The position numbers and the translations under genes were made by a program. A stretch of DNA of 64,000 nt from Fervidibacter canadensis (GTDB taxonomy: Bacteria; Armatimonadota; Fervidibacteria; Fervidibacterales; Fervidibacteraceae): assembly GCA_041446545.1 (NCBI GenBank), contig JBGOEJ010000002.1, forward strand, positions 1 to 64,000, given 5' to 3'. Positions 24,271 through 33,072 of this stretch are shown here, piece after piece; the stretch's first letter is position 1; each line of letters opens with the position of its first letter. Under the pieces are notes generated by a model. The model saw nothing but the letters and a program-made list of their open reading frames with translations, was not told the origin of the DNA and searched no databases.

Positions 24271-25272
24271 ATGGCTCGCAAACTGCCTCGTCCCAAAAGG
24301 CAAGGTGTTGAAACGGCGAAGCGCGCTCCCTTTTGGTTGAAGGGCGCCAGCGTTATCTTTGTTTTCGCCGCCTTTTTGCTTTGGCGGGGTTGCACCGCTT
24401 CACCGCCTGCCAACAGTTTCGCACCGCACCCTGCCGTCGCTGCCTTTGACGGTCAGCGCGCCTTTGATTTGCTCACTCAACAAGTCAACTTTGGTCCTCG
24501 CATCCCTGACACTGAACCGAGCCGTCAAACGCAGCAACTTATCGCCCAAAAGTTGCAGGATGCGGGGGCGCAAGTGCTTCGGCAGGAATTCACCGTCACT
24601 TATCGCGGGGTGACTTATCGCATGGTGAATGTTTTGGGCGTGTTGAAGGGACGCAGCGACCGCAAGGTGCTCCTTTGCGCCCACTATGACACACGCCCTG
24701 TCGCCGACCAAGACCCCAATCCTGACAATCGCAACAAACCTATCCCCGGCGCCAACGATGGGGCGTCGGGAGTGGCGGTGTTGCTGGAAATTGCCCGCGT
24801 CCTGAAAATCTACCAACCGCCTCGCACCATCGTCTTTGCCTTCTTTGACGGCGAAGATTTGGGCGATGTGAGTGATGGCGGGATGTTTTTCGGCAGCAAG
24901 TATTTCGCCCGCAATTTGACCGTCAACGGGGTCAACCTTCGGGCGGAGATGGGCGTGTTGTTGGACATGGTGGGCGACCGCGATTTTCGCAGCACCGACG
25001 AAACTTTCTCCCGCCAATTCGCCCCTCAAGTCGTGGACGGCATCTTGAGGGCGGCAAAGGTGTTGGGTTATGGTGGGCTGTTTTTCCAACCGCCTGCTAT
25101 GAGCATCATGGACGACCATCTGCCATTGAACGAAGCGGACATCCCCACCGCCGACATCATTGACTTTGACTACCCCTACTGGCACACCCTGCAAGACACG
25201 CCCGATAAATGCAGCGCCGAAACTTTAGCGATTGTCGGGCGGACGGTGTTGCAATGGCTGATGACTTTGTGA
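24271..25272 (+). CDS. M28 family metallopeptidase (glutaminyl cyclase-like)
   Basis: A 333-residue zinc enzyme with an N-terminal signal anchor (residues about 26-42) followed by Cys41, so it is membrane-attached or a lipoprotein (LLWRGC). The M28 metal ligands are readable: CAHYDTR (His), GANDGASG (bridging Asp), FFDGEDLG (Glu catalytic pair) and the DYPYWHTLQDTPDKCS C-terminal His site. The spacing and the FFDGEDLG form match the glutaminyl-peptide cyclotransferase branch as well as aminopeptidases, so the reaction is undecided. Confidence 0.88.
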   Translation: MARKLPRPKRQGVETAKRAPFWLKGASVIFVFAAFLLWRGCTASPPANSFAPHPAVAAFDGQRAFDLLTQQVNFGPRIPDTEPSRQTQQLIAQKLQDAGAQVLRQEFTVTYRGVTYRMVNVLGVLKGRSDRKVLLCAHYDTRPVADQDPNPDNRNKPIPGANDGASGVAVLLEIARVLKIYQPPRTIVFAFFDGEDLGDVSDGGMFFGSKYFARNLTVNGVNLRAEMGVLLDMVGDRDFRSTDETFSRQFAPQVVDGILRAAKVLGYGGLFFQPPAMSIMDDHLPLNEADIPTADIIDFDYPYWHTLQDTPDKCSAETLAIVGRTVLQWLMTL

Positions 25273-25299
25273 GACAAATCGCCGGCAAGGTGATCGGGC

Positions 25300-26112
25300 A
25301 TGGCGGCTTGCTGGGCGATTGATTTGGGCACGAGCAACACGACCATTTGCACCAACCGAGACGGCAGCGTCCGCACCGTGAACTTGCCCGACATCGCCCG
25401 AACAGAACCCGTCACGGAAACGCCTTTGATCCCGTCCGCCGTTTGCCTTCTGGATGCACAAGGCGAGCAAGTGCTCATCGGGCAAAAAGCCGTCGCTTAC
25501 AACTGGGATGGTCAGGCATCGGGATTTGCTTACGGCTTCAAGCGTTATTTGGGCACGGAGAGCCAACGCCCCTTGGCGCGTTTCGGCGATGTTACCATCA
25601 CCGCTCGTGACGCTGCCTTTTACTTCCTGCGGGAGTTGTTCAAAGCGATGGAAAATCACGCAGGCGAACCCATCACCGATTTGACCGTCGCCGTCCCCTG
25701 TGGCTCTTACGAAACTTACCGAGCCGAATTGCTTTCCATCGTCCGACGGTGGCGAAAGCCCGCTGCGTGGTGGTGGGAAGTTTGGCAACAGTTGATGACG
25801 CTTGTGCGACGACAGCACCCGTCGGCAAAGGGCGTGACTTTCCGAACGGTGGACGAACCCGTCGCTTCGGCGTTGGGTTACGGCGTGAATTTGGAGCGGG
25901 ATGTGGCGCTGATCGCTCTTGACTTCGGCGCAGGTTCGTTGGAAGTGGCGGCGGTGCGCATGGAAGGGGGCAAGCGGAAGTGTTGGCAAAACAAAGTTTG
26001 CGCGTCGGTGGCGATGATGTGGATGAGTGGGTGTTGCAAAAGTTCGTCCCAGAACCGTTGCGGGCGTTGCCGACTTACCGTGTGTTGCTCAAATGGGAGG
26101 CAGAGCGGGTGA
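25300..26112 (+). CDS. Hsp70/DnaK-like protein, 5' part of a frame-split gene
   Basis: The frame encodes an Hsp70-type ATPase N-terminus: AIDLGTSNTTICTNRDG (phosphate 1) at about residues 6-22, VAVPCGSY, DEPVASALGYG and ALDFGAGSLEV (phosphate 2). Homology stops near residue 227, at 25980; the 43 residues beyond are out of frame, Cys- and Ser-rich, and not real. The natural continuation is the frame starting at 25980. The AAGGTGA ribosome site sits well before the ATG. Without DnaJ or GrpE partners near, and with an unusual C-terminus, this is a DnaK relative rather than the main chaperone. Confidence 0.75.
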   Translation: MAACWAIDLGTSNTTICTNRDGSVRTVNLPDIARTEPVTETPLIPSAVCLLDAQGEQVLIGQKAVAYNWDGQASGFAYGFKRYLGTESQRPLARFGDVTITARDAAFYFLRELFKAMENHAGEPITDLTVAVPCGSYETYRAELLSIVRRWRKPAAWWWEVWQQLMTLVRRQHPSAKGVTFRTVDEPVASALGYGVNLERDVALIALDFGAGSLEVAAVRMEGGKRKCWQNKVCASVAMMWMSGCCKSSSQNRCGRCRLTVCCSNGRQSG

Positions 26113-26900
26113 AAATCGCTGCCAGCAGTGGTCAAACGGCTACCTTCTCCTTTCGCGGGCGCGACTTCGGGACGCTGGACTATCACGGCTTGACGGGCTT
26201 GCTGGCGGAGCGGGGGCTTTATCAAAGCGTGCAGGAAACGATGGAGCGGTTGATGGCGGAGTTGGACGAAAAGCACGGTTTGAGGGAGCGGGACATTGAC
26301 GAGGTGTTGTTGGAAGGCGGCTCCACTTTGCTGCCTGAAATCCGCAACCTTTTGGCGGACATGTTCGGGCGAGAAAAAATCCGTGAGTGGCTGCCCTTTG
26401 AAAGCGTGGCGCGGGGCGCCTGCTTGTTTGCGATGGGCGTGCCCGTTGAAGACATCATCTACCATGACTACGCCTTGCGGGTGGCAGACGAGGGTGACGG
26501 GGAGCGGGTGGCATATGAGTTGCTCATCCCGCGCGGGACGCGCTACCCGACGCCCGACGAGTTTGTCGTCCGCTACTACGCGCCTGCCCGCGATGGGCAG
26601 ACAGCGGTTAACCTGCTCATTTGCGAAGTTGGTGGGGTGGCAGGGCGACCCGTAGAGTGGGAGGTGCGAAGGGATGGGCGAAAAATGTTTGTCCCCAAGA
26701 CGGACGGCGAACACGCCTTTTGCATCTGCCTGAACGAAGGCGATGAAGCCATCCCCCTTAATCCGCCCGGGCAAGGCAAAGGGGCAAGGTTGCGGGTCAG
26801 TTTCCGCATTGATGCCGACCGATGGTTGCGCATGACCGTCCACGATTTGGTGCGGAAGGTAGACTTGAAAGTGGACGAACCCGTCGTGCGGCTGCGGTGA
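25980..26900 (+). CDS. Hsp70/DnaK-like protein, 3' part of the frame-split gene
   Basis: This 306-residue frame continues the Hsp70 ATPase: SLRVGGDDVDEWVLQKFV, LKWEAERVKIAAS, VLLEGGSTLLPEIRNLLADM (adenosine site) and PFESVARGACLFAMG, which is where an Hsp70 has its second half. The remaining 150 residues (after about residue 160) lie where the substrate domain would be but look different. One missing base at 25978-25982 (GCGGAAGTGTTGG, expected AAGGTG) would fuse the two frames. The apparent GTG start is therefore not a true start. Confidence 0.7.
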   Translation: MLAKQSLRVGGDDVDEWVLQKFVPEPLRALPTYRVLLKWEAERVKIAASSGQTATFSFRGRDFGTLDYHGLTGLLAERGLYQSVQETMERLMAELDEKHGLRERDIDEVLLEGGSTLLPEIRNLLADMFGREKIREWLPFESVARGACLFAMGVPVEDIIYHDYALRVADEGDGERVAYELLIPRGTRYPTPDEFVVRYYAPARDGQTAVNLLICEVGGVAGRPVEWEVRRDGRKMFVPKTDGEHAFCICLNEGDEAIPLNPPGQGKGARLRVSFRIDADRWLRMTVHDLVRKVDLKVDEPVVRLR

Positions 26901-26970
26901 GGCGAAGGGCGGGGAGCGAAAAGGGATGGCAGAATGGAGGCGACGCTTTTTGGACGGTAGGTGAACAACG

Positions 26971-27810
26971 ATGGTGCATCCCTCCGACGAAATGTTGCGG
27001 ACGGAAAATGAACGGTTGCGGGAACGGGTGGCGGAACTGGAGGGGCAACTGCAGCGCTTGCGCAAATTCGTCATTTGGCTGGTCATCGGCATGTCTAACT
27101 TCACTGACATGTGGCGAATTGCACTGTGGCAGCCTACACTGCTTAAAAAATTGCTGTCCTCTATCCCTCGGAACGACACAACGCATCCGTCGCAGGACGA
27201 TTCCCCCACTTGTGACATGGAGTCGCTCTTGAAAGTGCTGCAATCTCCCGACCATCGCATCCGTGCCATCGTTTGTGTCACCTTAGCCCACTTAGGTGAC
27301 CCCTCCGCCGTTCCCCACTTGATTCCGCTTTTGGGGGAACGCAGAACGCTTGACGGAATCAACCTGTGTGACTTGGCGGGAGGAGCCTTGCGATGGTTGG
27401 GAGCAGGGGAATTGGTGGATGCCTTTGAGCGTGTCTTAGTGCATGGCGAGATGGGAGCGTTGGAACGCTTGCGCCCTTATCGTCAGCCCTTCATAGACGC
27501 CTTCCTTCGGGCACTGGAAAGCCCTAACAGTCGCCACATTCTTCATGCCTTAAAAGCGTTGAAGGCGTGGGACGCTGTGGAGGCGCTGCCCCGCTTGAAG
27601 TCTATGGCACGGTGGGGTTGGTTCAACTTTCCAGAACGAGTGCATCAGACAATCAAAGAAGCGGTTGCGCACTTGGAATCCATCGCCAACTTGCCCCGTC
27701 CTGCCGATGGGCAAGGGGTGGCGGAAAATCTTCCGCGCCCTGCGGTCGGAAGCGAGGGAACGACCGCCAACCTTCCACGCCCAGCGGAAATGCCAAAGGA
27801 GGCGGGATGA
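26971..27810 (+). CDS. HEAT-repeat protein with N-terminal coiled coil and NLPRPA tail
   Basis: A 279-residue protein. Residues 7-34 form a coiled coil (LRTENERLRERVAELEGQL), followed by a hydrophobic stretch (FVIWLVIGM). Residues 85-235 are helical HEAT-like repeats (VLQSPDHRIRAIVCVTLAHL, DPSAVPHLIPLLGE). The tail repeats NLPRPA three times with Gly/Glu-rich linkers. TAGGTGA precedes the ATG. It ends about 50 bases before the cyclase gene on the same strand. No enzymatic motif is visible; a regulatory partner role for the cyclase is inference. Confidence 0.65.
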   Translation: MVHPSDEMLRTENERLRERVAELEGQLQRLRKFVIWLVIGMSNFTDMWRIALWQPTLLKKLLSSIPRNDTTHPSQDDSPTCDMESLLKVLQSPDHRIRAIVCVTLAHLGDPSAVPHLIPLLGERRTLDGINLCDLAGGALRWLGAGELVDAFERVLVHGEMGALERLRPYRQPFIDAFLRALESPNSRHILHALKALKAWDAVEALPRLKSMARWGWFNFPERVHQTIKEAVAHLESIANLPRPADGQGVAENLPRPAVGSEGTTANLPRPAEMPKEAG

Positions 27811-27862
27811 AGTGAAGGCGCATCGGCATCAAAGGTGTGCGGTTGAACGGGGGTGAAAGGAG

Positions 27863-28732
27863 ATGACAAGGGAGGGGCTGCCGACAGGGACGGTGACCTT
27901 GATGTTCACCGACATAGAAGGCTCTACAGTGCTGCAAGAGCGGCTCAAGGAGCGTTGGCGATGGGTTCTTGAAACCCACAATGCCCTTCTTCGTCAGTGC
28001 TTTGAGCGTTTTCATGGCTTTGAGGTCAAGAACCTCGGTGACGGTTTTCTGGTTGCCTTCACCAACGCTAAAGAAGCGATAGAGTGTGCCATCGCCCTTC
28101 AGCAAGCCATCGCCCAGCAAGATTGGGGTGAAGAGGTTGGAGAACTTAAGGTGAGAGTGGGAATGGACACAGGCGAACCCTTCATCATTGTTGACGCGCA
28201 GAGCCGACCCGACTATTACGGAGTCACGGTGAGCCGAGCCAGGCAGATTTGTGAGGCAGGATATGGTGGACAGATTTTGATTTCCCATGCAACCTGGCAA
28301 GCAGTGAAAGATGCCTTGCCAAAGGACGTGGAATTGCGGGAGTTGGGAGCGTTTCGGCTGAAAGGATTAAAGGGATGGCGGCAAATTTTTCAGGTCTACC
28401 ATCCCACCTTGCCCTATCAGTTCACGACCCCCTCGGTCAATGGAGGCTTATCCCAACAACTTACCGATAGTGTTAACCAGTTTCATCGGCAGAGAAAGAG
28501 AGATGGAGGAAATCAAGGCGCTATTGAAACAGGGTCGGTTGGTGACACTGACGGGGACGGGAGGTTGTGGAAAGACACGATTGGCATTGGAAGTGGCGAT
28601 GGAAGTTATGGAAGAGTTTCCCGACGGTGTTTGGTTGGTGGAGTTGGCGCCATTGAAGGAGACAGAACTTGTGGTGCAGACAGTAGCGTTGGCTTTGGGG
28701 GTGAAGGAAGAGGCACAGCGACCGCTCCTTGA
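27863..28732 (+). CDS. Class III adenylate/guanylate cyclase domain, 5' part of a frame-split gene
   Basis: The N-terminal 190 residues are a class III nucleotide cyclase: VTLMFTDIEGSTVLQERL with the metal Asp, FEVKNLGDGFLVAFTN, VRVGMDTGEP and YYGVTVSRARQICEAGYGGQ. It would make cyclic AMP or GMP. After YHPTLPYQFTT (about residue 190) the frame becomes nonsense, while the next frame starts the ATPase domain that normally follows in such proteins. The break lies at the run of five C at 28428-28432. The 100 residues after it are not credible protein. Confidence 0.75.
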   Translation: MTREGLPTGTVTLMFTDIEGSTVLQERLKERWRWVLETHNALLRQCFERFHGFEVKNLGDGFLVAFTNAKEAIECAIALQQAIAQQDWGEEVGELKVRVGMDTGEPFIIVDAQSRPDYYGVTVSRARQICEAGYGGQILISHATWQAVKDALPKDVELRELGAFRLKGLKGWRQIFQVYHPTLPYQFTTPSVNGGLSQQLTDSVNQFHRQRKRDGGNQGAIETGSVGDTDGDGRLWKDTIGIGSGDGSYGRVSRRCLVGGVGAIEGDRTCGADSSVGFGGEGRGTATAP

Positions 28733-30527
28733 GACACTGACAGATTTCTTGAAGCCGAAAAAGTTGTTGTTGCTGCTGGACAATTGTGAGCATTTAGTCG
28801 GTGCTTGTGCCCAGTTGATGGAAAGGTTGTTGCAGGTTTGCCCAAACCTATGGGTTCTGGCGACAAGTCGGGAGGGGCTGAGAATAGCAGGTGAGCAGAT
28901 TTATCGCGTCCCTCCCCTTTCAGTGCCCAACTTAACGCCTTTGCCTTCTTTAGGGCAATTGATGCAATATGAGTCGGTGCGCCTTTTCGTGGATCGGGCA
29001 CGACTTGTCCGACCATCCTTTTCGGTCAATGACCAGAACGCATCGGCAGTGGCGGAGATTTGCCATCGTCTGGATGGGATTCCGCTGGCGATAGAACTGG
29101 CAGCAGCGTTGGTGCGGGGATTGACTGTGGAGCAAATCTTGGAGCGGCTTTCCGATCGGTTTCGTTTGCTGACGGCAGGCCCTCGGACGGCGTTGCCGAA
29201 GCAGCAGACTTTGCGGGCGGCGATAGATTGGAGTTACGAACTGCTTTCAAGAGCGGAACGGGCTCTCTTTCGGCGGTTATCGGTTTTTGCAGGGGGATGG
29301 AATTTGGAAGGGGCGGAAGCCGTCGGTGCTGGCAAACTGCCTGAAGGAGGCGAAGTGAGAACAGAAGAGGTGTGGGAGTTGATGATGAGGTTGATAGACA
29401 AGTCTCTGGTGGTGGTGGAAGGGGAAATGGGTCGTTATCAGATGTTGGAGACCCTTCGGGAGTATGGGCAGGAGCGCCTTCAAGAGGCAGGGGAAGCAGA
29501 AGAGACAAGGAAGAAGCATTTGGAGTTCTTTTTGGGGTTGGCAGAGCGAGCGGAGGGGGAATTGCAGGGAACACAACAGCGGGAATGGTTGGAACGATTA
29601 GAGAAAGAGCAAGACAATTTTCGGGCGGCGCTTAGTTATGGTTTGGAGAGGGAGCCGGAGAAGGCGTTGAAATTAGCGGCAGCATTGTGGCGGTTCTGGG
29701 ATATTCACAGCAATTTCACTGAAGGGCGAAGTTGGTTGGAAAGGGCGTTGGAGAAGGGTATGTCGGCGCCGGCACCAGTGCGGGCGAAGGCATTGAACAG
29801 GGCAGGGGTGATGGCTTGGCGGCAAGGGGATCACGCAGCGGCACAGGCATTGCTTGAAGAGAGCCTGACGCTCTTTCGGGAATTGGGAGACCAACGGGGT
29901 ATCGCCAATGTCCTTAACTACAGCGGCAACATAGCATGGGCGCAAGGGGATTTGGAACGGGCAAAGGCATTACACGAAGAGAGTCTGGCAATCCGACGGG
30001 CTTTAGGCGATCAAGGGGGTATTGCCTCTTCCCTCGGCAACCTCGGCAATATCGCGTGGGCGCAAGGGGATTACGAGCGGGCAAAGGTGTTGTATGAAGA
30101 GTGCTTAGCGCTCTTTCGGGAATTGGGGAATCAATGGGGCGTCGCCAATGTCCTCAACAACCTTGGTGTTGTGGTGCGGGCACAAGGTGATTACGGGAGG
30201 GCAAGGGTGTTGCTTGAAGAGAGCCTGATGCTCTTTCGGGAATTGGGGAGTCAATGGGGCATCGCTAATGCCCTAGAAGAGTTAGCCAAATTGGCGGGCG
30301 TAAAAGGGCAGAGGGAACGGGCAGTGCGATTGCTTGGAGCCGCTGAATCGTCGCGGGAAGCAATCGGCGCACCCATGTATCTTCCCGAACGACTTGATTA
30401 TGAGCAGATAATGACGGAACTCCGCTCCACTTTGGGCGACGAAGCCTTCGCTGTTGCGTGGGAAGAAGGGCGGACGATGACCTTAGAGCAAGCCATCGCT
30501 TACGCCTTAGAACATCCTGACACATGA
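28440..30527 (+). CDS. NB-ARC-like ATPase with TPR repeats, 3' part of the frame-split cyclase gene
   Basis: A 695-residue frame with a STAND-type ATPase: NNLPIVLTSFIGREREMEE, Walker A TGTGGCGKTR, Walker B LLLLLDNCEHLVGA and the GxP-type IPLAIELAAALVR. A winged-helix-like part follows, then TPR repeats from about residue 440, the last four being 40-residue units with near-identical 120-bp DNA. In related proteins the cyclase domain and this ATPase are one chain joined at PNNLP; here they differ by one base in frame. The ATG at 28440 is thus probably internal. Confidence 0.8.
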   Translation: MEAYPNNLPIVLTSFIGREREMEEIKALLKQGRLVTLTGTGGCGKTRLALEVAMEVMEEFPDGVWLVELAPLKETELVVQTVALALGVKEEAQRPLLETLTDFLKPKKLLLLLDNCEHLVGACAQLMERLLQVCPNLWVLATSREGLRIAGEQIYRVPPLSVPNLTPLPSLGQLMQYESVRLFVDRARLVRPSFSVNDQNASAVAEICHRLDGIPLAIELAAALVRGLTVEQILERLSDRFRLLTAGPRTALPKQQTLRAAIDWSYELLSRAERALFRRLSVFAGGWNLEGAEAVGAGKLPEGGEVRTEEVWELMMRLIDKSLVVVEGEMGRYQMLETLREYGQERLQEAGEAEETRKKHLEFFLGLAERAEGELQGTQQREWLERLEKEQDNFRAALSYGLEREPEKALKLAAALWRFWDIHSNFTEGRSWLERALEKGMSAPAPVRAKALNRAGVMAWRQGDHAAAQALLEESLTLFRELGDQRGIANVLNYSGNIAWAQGDLERAKALHEESLAIRRALGDQGGIASSLGNLGNIAWAQGDYERAKVLYEECLALFRELGNQWGVANVLNNLGVVVRAQGDYGRARVLLEESLMLFRELGSQWGIANALEELAKLAGVKGQRERAVRLLGAAESSREAIGAPMYLPERLDYEQIMTELRSTLGDEAFAVAWEEGRTMTLEQAIAYALEHPDT

Positions 30528-30554
30528 AACATGAAAAAGGAGTGGTTAACGGAG

Positions 30555-31532
30555 ATGCCGACTGTCCGCGTTGGCTTCATCGGGGCGGGTAACATGGCAA
30601 ACGCCGTGCATTATCCGAGCGTCGCCGACATCCCTGAAGCGATGCTTTGGGCGATTTGTGATTTGAACGAGGAACGGTTGCATCGCACCGCCGACAAATA
30701 CGCCGTCCCCAAAGAGCGCCGCTACACCGATTACCGACGCATGTTGGAACGCGAGCCATTGGACGCCATCTATGTCATCATGCCACCGATGGGTTTGTGC
30801 CCCATCGTCCTTGATTGCTTGAAAGCGGGCAAGCATGTGTTCATTGAGAAGCCGCCCGGCTGCAACGCCGACGAGGCGTGGACAATGGCGGAGGAAGGGA
30901 AGCGACAAAAAGTCAAGACGATGGTCGGCTTCAACCGCCGCTTTGCTGCCGTCTATCGCTATGCCAAGGCGAAAGTTTTGGAGCGAGGTAAGCCATCTTT
31001 GGCACTGGCGGAGTTTCACAAGGACATGTTGGGGCAAGGACCTTACTACGGGATGAGCATCCTGCGCACCGACATCATTCACGCCGTTGACATCCTTCGG
31101 GATTTGCTGGGCGAGGCGGTGGAAGTGACGGCGCAAGTTTGGTCGCATTATGAGCGTTGGCAAAATTCGCACAACCAGTTTGCGGCACTGATTCGGTTTG
31201 ACGGTGGGGCTGTTGGTGTGTTGCTCTCTTCGCGGACGGCGGGAAGCCGTTACGAGCGCTTTGAGTTGCACGGCAAGGGCATTAGCGCTTACATCCGTGC
31301 CCCCGAGTTCGCCGAAATCCATCGGCAGAAGGAAGGCGTGGAAGCGGTGACGGGAGAGCAATTGACGGGCAGCACCGACCTTCGCATCACCTACGGCTAC
31401 TTGGACGAGAACCGTCACTTCATCGCTTGCATCCTGAGCGACCAAACTCCGCTGACGAACTTTACCGACGCCGCCAAGACGATGGAGTTGGTGGAGCGGA
31501 TAGAAGCGTTCGGCGGGCTCCCTTTGCCGTGA
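30555..31532 (+). CDS. Gfo/Idh/MocA family oxidoreductase
   Basis: A protein of about 325 residues. The Rossmann loop is VRVGFIGAGNMANAVH (GxGxxA), with FIEKPPGCNADEAWTMAEEG as the EKP catalytic region and DIIHAVDILRDLLG as the active-site helix. AAAGGAG lies upstream; an in-frame ATG at 30531 would add eight residues. It follows the cyclase/ATPase gene closely, though no functional link is evident. Of the four family members here it has the most regular sequence. Substrate unknown. Confidence 0.88.
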   Translation: MPTVRVGFIGAGNMANAVHYPSVADIPEAMLWAICDLNEERLHRTADKYAVPKERRYTDYRRMLEREPLDAIYVIMPPMGLCPIVLDCLKAGKHVFIEKPPGCNADEAWTMAEEGKRQKVKTMVGFNRRFAAVYRYAKAKVLERGKPSLALAEFHKDMLGQGPYYGMSILRTDIIHAVDILRDLLGEAVEVTAQVWSHYERWQNSHNQFAALIRFDGGAVGVLLSSRTAGSRYERFELHGKGISAYIRAPEFAEIHRQKEGVEAVTGEQLTGSTDLRITYGYLDENRHFIACILSDQTPLTNFTDAAKTMELVERIEAFGGLPLP

Positions 31533-31541
31533 TGGTCGCCT

Positions 31542-32666
31542 CTACTCCGTCAAGACGACGCTCTTGACCATCTCGGCGTCACCAGAGAAACTGCTGTTTG
31601 GATTGATGTCACCAGAGCGGACGAAGGCGACAAAAGTGCCCTTGACATACTTGCCCCCTCGCGCTGATCCCTGCCAGTTCACTTCCGTCACTTCAATGGC
31701 GACGAAGCCGATGGCGTGAAAGTAATAGGAGTTGGGGAAGCCGCTGTGGGTGGGAAAGAGGCTATTCATCCCGCTTCGGTCAAAGTAGCGGTCAAAAACG
31801 ATGAAGTAGAAGATGGGGCGACGCCCTTGGCTGACGAATTGCTGGCGTTTGTCGTCCAAAGTTTTTAAGCCCGAAGCACGGATGCCAGGGTTGCCCATGA
31901 TGAAGTCGCCGTCGTTGACGAAAAGAGAGCCAGCGATGATAGGGTAGGGGTTGCCGTTCAAAATCCAATCGTTGACATTGGCTTGGCTGTGGGATGGGTC
32001 TACTTCACGGCTGCCAAGAGTTGCTTCGTCGGGGTTGTGAATCCACGCCAAATTGAGCCAGCCTGAATAAGGATTGGAAGGGTCACCGTAGTTGCGGGGG
32101 CTGCCAGGGGGCGTTTGCACCGAGACTTGAAAGCCATCCCAAACCGTCAACAAATCGCCGACATTGGCGTTGCGGATGATTTCGTAATGGACGGCGATGG
32201 GAATGGTGTCGCTACGGGCGGGCATCGTCCTCAAGTTGCCCGCATTGGCGCGGGCGCGGGCGGAGACCAGAGCACTACTTTGTCCCAACACTCCACCGAA
32301 CAAAACGACTTCCCTTCGTTGCACTTGAACTTCCACACCGTTGGCGCCCGCAGGAACGGATGAACCGGCGCCATCAGTGATTTCTTGAAGTCGCGTGCTT
32401 CCTTGAACGAGCCATGCCCGCGCCCTCGTGTAATTGGGGGCGTTGGCTTGCAAGTATTGGACAACCTTCCGCCAGATGACCGCTGGGCTGGTCGTGGTGG
32501 GGTTCATCGCCAACTCTTGTGCCCCCGCCAAAGCAGCGGCATCAGCGGCATTTTGCAGGATGCGGCGGGTGCGATAGAGGCGACTGCCATCTAACGCTAA
32601 CCCCAACACCGCCAACAAGGCGACGAGGCTTAAAACGACGACGACAATCGTTTGACCTTTTCGCAA
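31542..32666 (-). CDS. TadG-like pilus-associated membrane protein
   Basis: A protein of about 374 residues. After a short leader (MRKGQT), one hydrophobic helix (IVVVVLSLVALLAVLGLALDGSRLY) and the LQNAADAAALAGAQELA segment give the Tad/TadG pattern (PF13400-like). The remaining 300 residues are extracellular, with beta-rich segments. The start is set at a TTG because GGAGGTGA stands 5 bases before it; an upstream in-frame GTG would add ten residues. It is the third gene of a TadE-TadE-TadG set on this strand. Confidence 0.8.
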   Translation of the reverse strand: MRKGQTIVVVVLSLVALLAVLGLALDGSRLYRTRRILQNAADAAALAGAQELAMNPTTTSPAVIWRKVVQYLQANAPNYTRARAWLVQGSTRLQEITDGAGSSVPAGANGVEVQVQRREVVLFGGVLGQSSALVSARARANAGNLRTMPARSDTIPIAVHYEIIRNANVGDLLTVWDGFQVSVQTPPGSPRNYGDPSNPYSGWLNLAWIHNPDEATLGSREVDPSHSQANVNDWILNGNPYPIIAGSLFVNDGDFIMGNPGIRASGLKTLDDKRQQFVSQGRRPIFYFIVFDRYFDRSGMNSLFPTHSGFPNSYYFHAIGFVAIEVTEVNWQGSARGGKYVKGTFVAFVRSGDINPNSSFSGDAEMVKSVVLTE

Positions 32667-32703
32667 GGCGTTCACCTCCCGTCGCTTTTTCGCCACTGCC
32701 CAT

Positions 32704-33072
32704 TTACGGCAGGCGCATCGTCGCTCTCACGACGATAGGCGTATCAAAGCGCACGAAGATGGGTCGGAAAGGGTAGGAAACCGTCACTGTTACGAGAGCG
32801 CCCGATTGAGGCGGGTCGGGCGAATAGGTCACTTGCACACTCACTTGGTTACGGTCAATGCCCGCTACAGTTGACCGAACGCGGGCAATGATGCCCGCAA
32901 GGTCGTAGGGACGGAGGGTGGCATAGCGCGCCCCTTCGCGGGCAGCGTTGGTCAGGGTGCTGATGGAGAAGGCATAGCGCCCTGCTTCTACCAAGCCTAA
33001 GAGTAACAGGACGAACACCGTGAGACTAACCGCAAACTCCACCAGCGTTTGGGCTTTTCGCATCTTTCTCAC
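32704..33072 (-). CDS. TadE-like pseudopilin-type protein
   Basis: A 122-residue protein with a short basic N-terminus, then AQTLVEFAVSLTVFVLLLLG and the TadE pattern VEAGRYAFSISTLTNAAREGARYA. The extracellular part is about 80 residues. TadE pseudopilins help assemble Flp/Tad pili. It starts with GTG, overlapping the stop of the preceding gene by four bases (GTGA), so translation is probably coupled. No ATPase (TadA) or prepilin peptidase gene is in the window. Confidence 0.85.
   Translation of the reverse strand: MRKMRKAQTLVEFAVSLTVFVLLLLGLVEAGRYAFSISTLTNAAREGARYATLRPYDLAGIIARVRSTVAGIDRNQVSVQVTYSPDPPQSGALVTVTVSYPFRPIFVRFDTPIVVRATMRLP

Noticed and set aside
25878..27362. A 494-residue open frame on the minus strand under the Hsp70-like gene
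   Set aside because: It is antisense to chaperone and HEAT sequences that have recognisable motifs.
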